DNA from: an uncultured Alistipes sp. | Lineage (GTDB): Bacteria > Bacteroidota > Bacteroidia > Bacteroidales > Rikenellaceae | NCBI GenBank assembly: GCA_910576555.1 | Contig: CAJTIY010000010.1 | Span: forward strand, 1 to 56,565 | Reading direction: 5' to 3' | Length of the DNA: 56,565 nucleotides | Part shown: one piece after another, positions 1 to 6,413 of the stretch | Numbering within the stretch: position 1 is the first letter of the stretch | How the letters are laid out: every line of letters begins with the position of its first letter | Translations under genes and position numbers: made by a program | The notes under the pieces: generated by a model | Told to the model about the DNA's origin: nothing | Seen by the model: the letters and a program-made list of their open reading frames with translations, nothing else | The model's database searches: none

Positions 1-758
1 CGCTCCACCAGCTGGTGACCGACGGCCGCATCCACCCCGCCCGCATCGAAGAGGTGGTGGCGAAGGTGCAGAAGCAGATCGAGGAGGAGATCGTCGAGGT
101 GGGCAAGCGCACGACGATCGACCTCGGCATCCACGGACTGCATCCCGAGCTGATCCGCATGATCGGCAAGATGAAATACCGTTCGTCCTACGGCCAGAAC
201 CTGCTGCAGCACGCCCGCGAGACGGCCAACCTCGCCGGCATCATGGCTGCGGAGCTGGGCCTCAACCCCAAGCTGGCGCGCCGTGCGGGTCTGCTGCACG
301 ACATCGGCAAGGTGCCCGACGACGAGCCCGAACTGCCGCACGCCATCATCGGCATGAAGCTCGCCGAGAAGTTCAAGGAGAAGCCCGAAGTGTGCAACGC
401 GATCGGCGCCCACCACGACGAGGTGGAGATGACGTCGCTCATCGCGCCGATCATTCAGGTCTGCGACGCGATCTCGGGCGCACGCCCCGGCGCACGCCGC
501 GAGGTGGTCGAGAGCTACATCAAGCGCCTGAAGGAGATGGAGGACATCGCGCTGTCGTACCCCGGCGTCGTGAAGACCTACGCCATTCAGGCGGGCCGCG
601 AGCTGCGCGTGATCGTCGGTGCCGACAAGCTCACCGATCAGGAGTCGGAGGGACTGTCGCACGACATCGCCAAAAAGATTCAGGACGAAATGACCTATCC
701 GGGTCAGGTCAAGATCACGGTCATCCGCGAGACGCGCGCCGTGGCATACGCCAAGTAA
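1..758 (+). CDS. rny: Ribonuclease Y, C-terminal part (5' end outside window)
   Basis: This is the 3' portion of the endoribonuclease that starts decay of many mRNAs at the inner membrane. The frame is open from base 3, so the N-terminal membrane anchor, coiled coil and most of the KH domain lie upstream of the window. The visible part carries the end of the KH-HD linker (HPARIEEVVAKVQ), then the HD domain with its metal-binding residues: H in HARETANLAG, HD in GLLHDIGK, and HH in GAHHDE. The C-terminal region ends VIRETRAVAYAK, as in full-length members. A strong terminator follows directly, so this is the last gene of its transcript. Identity is very secure; only the start is missing. Confidence 0.95.
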   Translation, partial: LHQLVTDGRIHPARIEEVVAKVQKQIEEEIVEVGKRTTIDLGIHGLHPELIRMIGKMKYRSSYGQNLLQHARETANLAGIMAAELGLNPKLARRAGLLHDIGKVPDDEPELPHAIIGMKLAEKFKEKPEVCNAIGAHHDEVEMTSLIAPIIQVCDAISGARPGARREVVESYIKRLKEMEDIALSYPGVVKTYAIQAGRELRVIVGADKLTDQESEGLSHDIAKKIQDEMTYPGQVKITVIRETRAVAYAK

Positions 759-796
759 CCGACGGCAGACGAACCGGACGCTGACAGACCGCACGG

Positions 797-827
797 GTCC
801 CTCCTTTTCGAAGGAGGGACTTTTTTT
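797..827 (+). terminator. Rho-independent terminator of rny
   Basis: A perfect 10-bp stem GTCCCTCCTT/AAGGAGGGAC with a TTCG tetraloop is followed by seven T. It lies 38 bases after the rny stop codon. Confidence 0.93.
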
Positions 828-1171
828 GCGCCCCGTCTTCGCGCCGCAGAACGGAACCCGCGAATGAATCGGCGCCGCCGACATGCGCTACGGCTGCCCC
901 GCCGCAGCCCCGGCGCGCAGCATCTGCCCGGCATAAAGAGACCGCAGATCGGCCGAAGCGCGCAGCTCCGGCCGGGCGCAGTGTACAACCGCCTCGTACT
1001 CCGCGACATTCCGACCGACCGAAAAGTACTTTTTGCCGATCGATTTGTATTTTTTACAAAAATGTAGTATATTTACGATTGAAACGGAATCGGAAGCCGG
1101 GCGCCTGCCTGCGGGACCGCATCGGCGAAAACCGGATCGAACGAATGCTTCAACCTCAAATTTAAATAGTT
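828..1171. other. Gene-less stretch between rny and the DUF805 gene
   Basis: I see no convincing gene here; short open frames have no recognisable composition or motif. The right half holds the promoter at 1044-1075, followed by a leader of roughly 90 bases before the DUF805 gene. Confidence 0.6.
1044..1075 (+). promoter_or_regulatory. Bacteroidota-type promoter of the DUF805 gene
   Basis: A -33 box TTTG (1044-1047) and a -7 box TATATTTA (1068-1075, one mismatch to TAnnTTTG) are separated by 20 bases, the usual spacing in this phylum. Confidence 0.7.
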
Positions 1172-1516
1172 ATGAATTGGTATTTACAAGTTTTGAAGGA
1201 GCACTATGCCGATTTCAGCGGCCGTGCACGTCGTAAGGAGTACTGGATGTTCGTTCTGTTCAACGTCATCTTCGGAGCTGTCGTGGGCTTCATCAGCGGC
1301 CTGCTCGGCATCAAATGGCTCGCATCGATCTACAGCCTCGCCGTACTCGTTCCGAGCATCGCCGTGAGCGTACGCCGTCTGCACGACACCGGCCGCAGCG
1401 GCTGGTGGCTGCTCATCGGCCTCGTGCCCCTGATCGGCAGCATCTGGCTGATCGTGCTGCTCTGCCTCGACAGCCAGCCCGAGACGAACAAGTGGGGCGC
1501 CAACCCCAAGGCATAA
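1172..1516 (+). CDS. DUF805 family inner-membrane protein
   Basis: A 114-residue protein of the DUF805 (YhaH-like) family, small inner-membrane proteins of unknown function. The N-terminal signature MNWYLQVLKEHYADFSGRARRKEYW is family-typical (FxGRxxRxEYW). Three or four hydrophobic stretches follow at about 27-45, 50-65 and 80-100, with the conserved RRLHDTGRSGWW segment between them. The length matches the family. It is a single gene with its own promoter and terminator. No function can be assigned beyond membrane location. Confidence 0.88.
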   Translation: MNWYLQVLKEHYADFSGRARRKEYWMFVLFNVIFGAVVGFISGLLGIKWLASIYSLAVLVPSIAVSVRRLHDTGRSGWWLLIGLVPLIGSIWLIVLLCLDSQPETNKWGANPKA

Positions 1517-1538
1517 GGGAAAACCGGCATGCAAAGCG

Positions 1539-1567
1539 AGTCCGTTCGGTATCGAACGGACTTTTTT
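1539..1567 (+). terminator. Rho-independent terminator of the DUF805 gene
   Basis: A 10-bp stem AGTCCGTTCG/CGAACGGACT with loop GTAT runs into a T tract. It starts 22 bases after the stop codon. Confidence 0.92.
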
Positions 1568-1646
1568 CGTGTCCCGAACGACGAAAGAAGCCGCCCCGCC
1601 CGTGCTGAATCGGCGAGGCGACAGCCGGCCCGCACGATTTTTTCCG

Positions 1647-1654
1647 TATCTTCG
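1647..1654 (+). promoter_or_regulatory. -7 box close to the HD-domain gene start
   Basis: TATCTTCG differs from TAnnTTTG at one position. It ends 4 bases before the chosen ATG at 1659, so the transcript would be leaderless or nearly so. No clear -33 box is visible. Confidence 0.45.
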
Positions 1655-1658
1655 CCGC

Positions 1659-2276
1659 ATGGACGAATCGCTGCGAGCATATATCGAACGGGAGATCATC
1701 CCGCGTTACGACCGTTTCGACCGGGCGCACGACCGCACCCACGTACACGCCGTGATCCGGCGCAGCGAGGAGCTGGCCCGAAACTACGACGTCGACCCCG
1801 ACATGGTCTACGTCATCGCCGCCTACCACGATACGGGGCTGGCCTGTGGCCGCGAACGCCACCACATCGACTCCGGACGGCTGCTCGTCGCCGATGCGGA
1901 GCTGCGCCGCCGCTTCACACCGAAGCAGATCGCCGTCATGCGCGATGCGGTGGAGGATCACCGGGCCTCGGCAACCCGCGCACCGCGCACGATCTACGGC
2001 CGCATCGTCGCCGAGGCCGACCGTCAGATCGACCCCGAAACGATTCTCCGGCGCACGATCCGCTACGGCCTCGACCGCACTCCGGAGCTCGACCGCGAGG
2101 CGCAATATGCGCGCTGCCTCGATCATCTGCTCCAGAAATACGCCGAAGGAGGTTATCTGCGGCTGTGGATCGCCGAGTCGGAGAATGCCCGGCGGCTCGA
2201 GGAGCTGCGGGCGTTGATCCGCGACCGGCAGCGACTCCGCGCACTCTTCGACCGCATCTACGCCGAGGAGCAGTGA
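1659..2276 (+). CDS. HD-domain phosphohydrolase-like protein
   Basis: A 205-residue HD-superfamily protein. The metal site is visible as H in DRTHVHAV (about residue 28), HD in AAYHDTG (57-58), and a DH in VEDHRAS. It resembles bacterial HD hydrolases of unknown substrate, possibly nucleotide or phosphate ester hydrolases. The frame is open further upstream to 1569, but those residues are low-complexity and lie upstream of a -7 box, so I start at ATG 1659 where the helical HD fold begins. The C-terminal third is rich in Arg and Glu. No terminator is obvious after it, and the next gene is convergent. Confidence 0.75.
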   Translation: MDESLRAYIEREIIPRYDRFDRAHDRTHVHAVIRRSEELARNYDVDPDMVYVIAAYHDTGLACGRERHHIDSGRLLVADAELRRRFTPKQIAVMRDAVEDHRASATRAPRTIYGRIVAEADRQIDPETILRRTIRYGLDRTPELDREAQYARCLDHLLQKYAEGGYLRLWIAESENARRLEELRALIRDRQRLRALFDRIYAEEQ

Positions 2277-2432
2277 CGGACTGCCGCAGTCGGGTCGCGG
2301 AGCGCCCCGCCCCGCCGGAAAGCGGTAGGAATGGCCACCTGCAGCTCCCGCAAACGGGCGTAGCGTTCGCCGGCCGCACCTGACGGAGTGCCGGCCGACT
2401 GCCAGTTACGCGCGGCGGCGACCGACGCCGAT

Positions 2433-3407
2433 TCACTCGGTCCCCTGCGGAAAATACTTCATGTACTGCACGCGCTGCAGCACGTCTTCGTCCGCGCTTC
2501 CGAAATCCATCCTTCCGCGGAAAGCGGCGATCGAGTCGAACCCGTGACGGCGGGCCCACGCATCGATGAAACGGTCGACGGTCCCGATGACGCCGAACCC
2601 TTTGCAATGGATCGCCGAGCAGAGCTGCACGACCGAAGCACCGCACAGCAGCGCCTTGACAGCCGCTGCGCCGTCGTGCACGCCCGTCGACACGGCGATG
2701 TCGAGCTGCGGAAGCGCCGTGGCGCAGAGTGCCGTCGTGCGCAGCACGTTGCGCAGTTCGGAGGGGTGGCTGAAGGGATCGCCCGGCACGAATACCATGC
2801 GCTCGATATCGATGTCGGGTTCGAAAAAACGGTTGAACAGCACCACGCCCCGCGCGCCGCACCCCAGCAGGGCATCGCCTACCGAGAGCACGTTCGTGAG
2901 CCGCATCGGGAGCTTCACCGCGACGGGAATCCCGACCGCCTCCGCGACACCGCGGACGATGGCCACATAACGCCGTTCGAGCTCCCCGGCCGAAAGCCGC
3001 CGGTCGGTGGGCTGCAGAAATACATTGAGCTCCAACGCCGCCGCGCCGGCCGCTGCGGTAGCGACGGCATAGTCGGCCCAGCCGTCGCTCCCCGAGATGC
3101 AGTTGATGCTGGCGATCACGGGGATGCCCGTCGCGCAGGCATCCGCCACCAGTTGCAGGTAGGCGGCCTTGTAGGCATCGCCGAGGTAGCGCTCGAGGTA
3201 TTCGCCCGCATCGCCCATCCCGGCATCGGAGGCCCGGTCGAGCGCCGCGGCATGACGCACGATCTGCTCCTCGAATATCGATTTGAGCACCACAGCGCCC
3301 GCTCCCGCGGCAGCGCACCGGCGAATGCCCTCGATCTGCGCCGTGTAGGGCGAACTGGCGACGATGACGGGACTGCGGAGTTCGAGCCCCAGATAGCAGG
3401 TTTTCAT
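2433..3407 (-). CDS. Dihydroorotate dehydrogenase-like flavoprotein
   Basis: A 324-residue FMN-binding TIM-barrel protein of the DHOD-like group, which resembles PyrD but has no proven DHOD activity. Visible signatures are the N-terminal MKTCYLGLELRSPVIVASSP, the flavin-lysine strand AVVLKSIFEEQI, INCISGS, the ELNVF strand, IPVAVKLPMRLTN and the C-terminal phosphate-binding CGASVVQLCSAI. The start at MKTCYLG is chosen because the family begins there; the longer open frame upstream is arginine-rich and not protein-like. The usual cysteine or serine loop of classical DHODs is not obvious, so pyrimidine synthesis should not be assumed. A stem-loop lies between it and gcvT. Confidence 0.85.
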   Translation of the reverse strand: MKTCYLGLELRSPVIVASSPYTAQIEGIRRCAAAGAGAVVLKSIFEEQIVRHAAALDRASDAGMGDAGEYLERYLGDAYKAAYLQLVADACATGIPVIASINCISGSDGWADYAVATAAAGAAALELNVFLQPTDRRLSAGELERRYVAIVRGVAEAVGIPVAVKLPMRLTNVLSVGDALLGCGARGVVLFNRFFEPDIDIERMVFVPGDPFSHPSELRNVLRTTALCATALPQLDIAVSTGVHDGAAAVKALLCGASVVQLCSAIHCKGFGVIGTVDRFIDAWARRHGFDSIAAFRGRMDFGSADEDVLQRVQYMKYFPQGTE

Positions 3408-3755
3408 GGTCACGGATTTTCCGTTCGCAGCTGCGATTTTCGTGCCGCAGCCGCTCCCGACGCCTCGGAAACGCAGACGCACACTCCGCACGGCAGCACT
3501 CCCGCGCCCTCCATATGAAAATCCCCTTCTTCGCCGGATCGAGTCCGGCGAAGAAGGGGAAGAATGAACGCACGTACGGCCGATACGCACAGCCGGCGGA
3601 GAGACGGATGGAGTCGTCGACGGCCGCACATAAGGCGGATGGACGCACCGCAGCGGAGCGGCGAACGGAGCCCCTCCGATCGGAAAACGGCATGTCCGAA
3701 CGACCTGACCGCAGCCGTACACGCGTCCGCCCCGCGGCCGAAGCCGCCCGCCGCG
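3408..3755. other. Spacer between gcvT and the DHOD-like gene
   Basis: The spacer contains no recognisable gene. Its one clear feature is the long inverted repeat at 3523-3559. I see no good TAnnTTTG box for the DHOD-like gene. Confidence 0.6.
3523..3559 (-). terminator. 16-bp inverted repeat, probable terminator after gcvT
   Basis: A perfect 16-bp stem, CCCCTTCTTCGCCGGA against TCCGGCGAAGAAGGGG, has a 5-base loop. On the minus strand it is followed by ATTTTC, a short T tract. It lies about 200 bases beyond the gcvT stop, which is far for a terminator. Confidence 0.6.
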
Positions 3756-4856
3756 TCAGACGAGCGGCATGCGGATCACCTCGGCGCGCACCGGCTTCTC
3801 GCGGATGACGACGGCGATCTCGGTGCCGGGTTTGGCGAATTCCGGGCGGACGTAGCCCATGCCGAAGCCCACCTTCAGGCAGGGCGACATCGTTCCGGAG
3901 GTCACCTGCCCGATCGGCGTGCCGTCGGGTGCGGCCAGCGCATAGCCGTGGCGCGGAATGCCGCGGTCGATCATGCGGAATCCGACGAGCTTGCGCGCGA
4001 CGCCCTCGGCCTTCTGCCGCTCCATGAGCGCACGGTCGATGAACTCCTTGCCCTCGGCGAACTTGGTGATCCACCCCAGCCCGGCCTCGATGGGCGACGT
4101 GGTGTCGTCGATGTCGTTGCCGTAGAGGCAGAAGCCCTTCTCCAGACGCAGCGTGTCGCGTGCGCCGAGGCCGATGTTCTTCAGCCCGTACTCGGCTCCG
4201 GCCTCCCAGAGCGCCTTCCAGAGCTTGTCGGCATCCTCGTTGGCGACATAGATCTCGCAGCCACCCGCACCGGTGTAGCCCGTGATCGAGAGGATGGCGT
4301 CGCAGCCCGCCACGCGCATCTTGCGGAAAGTGTAGTACTCCATCTCCTCCACCGGCTCGTCGCACATTTTCTGCACGATCTTCATCGCCGCAGGTCCCTG
4401 CACGGCCAGCTGGCAGATCTCGTCCGAGGCGTTAAAGAGCTCCTTGCCGTGCCCCGCCTCCATGCCGAACGCCTTGCCCTCGGCGCAGATGTGGGTCCAG
4501 TCCTTCTCCGTGTTGGCCGCGTTGACCACCAGCAAGTAGCACTCGGCGTCGATGCGGTAGACGAGGATGTCGTCGACGATGCCCCCGCGGCCGTTGGGCA
4601 TGCAGGAGTACTGCACCTTGCCGTCGTAGAGCTTAGAAACGTCGTTCGAGGTGATGCGCTGCAGCAGATCGAGCGCTTTGGGACCCTTGACCCAGATCTC
4701 GCCCATGTGGCTCACGTCGAAGACGCCGGCGCCATTGCGCACGGTCAGGTGCTCGTCGTTGATGCCCGTGAACTCGATGGGCATGTCGTAACCCGCGAAT
4801 TCGGCCATCTTGGCCCCCGCGGCACGGTGGTAGTCGGTGAAAGGTGTACGTTTCAT
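3756..4856 (-). CDS. gcvT: Aminomethyltransferase (glycine cleavage T protein)
   Basis: The T protein of the glycine cleavage system transfers the methylene group from aminomethyl-lipoyl H protein to tetrahydrofolate and releases ammonia. The 366 residues match the family length. Signatures include the N-terminal TPFTDYHRAAGAKMAEFAGYDMPIEF, the folate-site VRNGAGVFDVSHMGE, YSCMPNGRGGIVDDILVYRI, GYTGAGGCEIY and GLGARDTLRLEKGFCLYG, where the Asp of the last motif is functionally important in the family. The C-terminal barrel domain with GQVTSGTMSPCLKVGFGMGYV is intact. The other gcv genes are not nearby. The GNAT-like gene ends 139 bases upstream on the same strand and may share its transcript. 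Confidence 0.97.
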   Translation of the reverse strand: MKRTPFTDYHRAAGAKMAEFAGYDMPIEFTGINDEHLTVRNGAGVFDVSHMGEIWVKGPKALDLLQRITSNDVSKLYDGKVQYSCMPNGRGGIVDDILVYRIDAECYLLVVNAANTEKDWTHICAEGKAFGMEAGHGKELFNASDEICQLAVQGPAAMKIVQKMCDEPVEEMEYYTFRKMRVAGCDAILSITGYTGAGGCEIYVANEDADKLWKALWEAGAEYGLKNIGLGARDTLRLEKGFCLYGNDIDDTTSPIEAGLGWITKFAEGKEFIDRALMERQKAEGVARKLVGFRMIDRGIPRHGYALAAPDGTPIGQVTSGTMSPCLKVGFGMGYVRPEFAKPGTEIAVVIREKPVRAEVIRMPLV

Positions 4857-4995
4857 TATGGTTGTTTTAAGGTTTCACGAATCGGACCGGAGGAGTCGAG
4901 GCGTCCCGGGTGCCGGCATCCGCACGACAACGGAATCGCCCTTCCGTATCCTCGCCGCACGGCGCCGCAGAAGGACGCCCGCTGTCCGCCCGCCG

Positions 4996-6201
4996 CTACT
5001 CGCGGCGCTTGACGCCCAGCCGCGGGCAGCGGCGGAACTCCTTCTCGCGGTCGAACAGATAGCGGTAGGTCGTATGCACCTTGTGGCGCGTAGCGCATAC
5101 GTAGGTCTCGATCATACGGTTCATCACGGGGTTGAAATCGCCGATCCACGCCAGCTCCAGCGTCTTGTAGCGCGTCTGCCGCTCCATCATGAAGTGCCAG
5201 TACTGTTCCATGATGGCCGACTCGACGCCCTTGCCGTGGAACTCGGGGGCGATGCCGAAGATCACGCCGAAGATGCGGTCGCTGCGCTTGCGGACCTTCA
5301 GCTCCCAGAGCAGCTGCAGCTTCTGCCACCACCCGAACTTGCCGTCGAAGCGGCCGATGATGCGGTTCAGGTCGGGGACCGTGATGAAGAAGCCGATCGG
5401 CTCGTCGTTGAAGTAGGCGAAGAAGATGATCTCGGGATCGATCAGCGGCTTCATCTCGCGCATCATGTGCAGCGCCTCCTCCTGCGTCATCGGCCTCACG
5501 CCCGAGAAGAGCGCCCACGCCTTGTTGTAGATGATGCGGAAGCTCTCCGCCGCATCCTCGAGATTGCGCATGTCGATGTGCTCGACATGGTAGCCCGGCG
5601 TGGCGTAAAGCCTCCGGGCGCGGTCGAAGATCCGCGCATTGGCCTCCGAGATGTTGGCCCGCCAGACGAAGCTGTGCTGGTTGAAGTAGTTGCGGAAGCC
5701 GTAACCCTCGAACAGCTCCTTATAATAGGGAGGGTTGTAGGGATTCTTGTAGAGCGGCTGGAACTCGTACCCCTCGACGAGCAGGCCCCACCAGTCGCGG
5801 CGCTGCCCGAAGTTGATCGGGCCGTCCATCGCCTCCATGCCGCGGCTCGCGAGCCACAGCCGCGCCGCATCGAAGAGCATGTCGGCGACGGCACGGTCGT
5901 CGATCGACTCGAAGAAGCCGCAGCCGCCCGTGGGCTGCTCCTCGATGGCCGCCTTCTCGCGGTTGTAGAAGGCCGCGATGCGCCCCACGACCTCGCCGTC
6001 GGCGCGACGCACCACCCAGCGGATGGCCTCGCCGTCGGCGAAGAGTTCGTTCTTCGCCGGGTCGAACACCTCCCGCACGTCGGGGTCGAGCGGGCAGACC
6101 CAGTTGCGGTTGCCTTTGTAGATCTTCTTGGGCAGGTCGAGCCATTCGCGTTCGGCCCGGGGCGTGGTCACCTCCTGCAGCGTGTATGCGTTTTCGGTCA
6201 T
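4996..6201 (-). CDS. GNAT-fold protein of unknown substrate
   Basis: A 401-residue protein resembling a widespread set of hypothetical proteins with an acetyltransferase-like (GNAT) fold. Recognisable stretches are the N-terminal FLDLPxxIY-like WLDLPKKIYKGNRNWV, GRIAAFYNREKA, GPINFGQRRDWWGLLVEG, YNPPYYKELFEGYGF and the C-terminal acetyl-CoA-type IAPEFHGKGVESAIM at about 318-332. The ATG at 6201 is preferred because a perfect -7 box lies 33 bases upstream on the minus strand and residues further upstream are unrelated. Substrate and role are unknown. It may be transcribed with gcvT. Confidence 0.7.
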   Translation of the reverse strand: MTENAYTLQEVTTPRAEREWLDLPKKIYKGNRNWVCPLDPDVREVFDPAKNELFADGEAIRWVVRRADGEVVGRIAAFYNREKAAIEEQPTGGCGFFESIDDRAVADMLFDAARLWLASRGMEAMDGPINFGQRRDWWGLLVEGYEFQPLYKNPYNPPYYKELFEGYGFRNYFNQHSFVWRANISEANARIFDRARRLYATPGYHVEHIDMRNLEDAAESFRIIYNKAWALFSGVRPMTQEEALHMMREMKPLIDPEIIFFAYFNDEPIGFFITVPDLNRIIGRFDGKFGWWQKLQLLWELKVRKRSDRIFGVIFGIAPEFHGKGVESAIMEQYWHFMMERQTRYKTLELAWIGDFNPVMNRMIETYVCATRHKVHTTYRYLFDREKEFRRCPRLGVKRRE

Positions 6202-6234
6202 GGGATATCGGGTAGATTTCGGAATTTGATTTTC

Positions 6235-6242
6235 CAAAGATA
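6235..6242 (-). promoter_or_regulatory. -7 box of the GNAT-like gene
   Basis: TATCTTTG on the minus strand matches TAnnTTTG exactly. It lies 34 bases upstream of the ATG. No convincing -33 TTTG is visible. Confidence 0.7.
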
Positions 6243-6254
6243 ACGATTTTTTCT

Positions 6255-6262
6255 TATTTTTG
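6255..6262 (+). promoter_or_regulatory. -7 box of the receiver-PPDK_N gene
   Basis: TATTTTTG is an exact TAnnTTTG match on the plus strand, only 12 bases from the opposite-strand box at 6235-6242. It would give a leader of about 150 bases. Confidence 0.6.
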
Positions 6263-6413
6263 TTCTGCATCGCCCGTTTCCGTGCCGCACGCCGCAGACC
6301 GCCCGACGGTCGGGACCGCCATCCGGCACGGAAAAACGGATGCCGGCACCCCTTCGCGGCCGACCGCGCGGGAGCCGCACCGAACCACCCACGGACACGA
6401 AAATTCGCAACGG

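Noticed and set aside
828..1067. Short open frames between rny and the DUF805 gene
   Set aside because: They lack signal peptides, motifs and start context, and overlap the promoter region.
1936..4365. Long minus-strand open frame across gcvT and the DHOD-like gene
   Set aside because: It runs in the wrong frame of both genes and is arginine-rich, as expected for a shadow of high-GC coding sequence.
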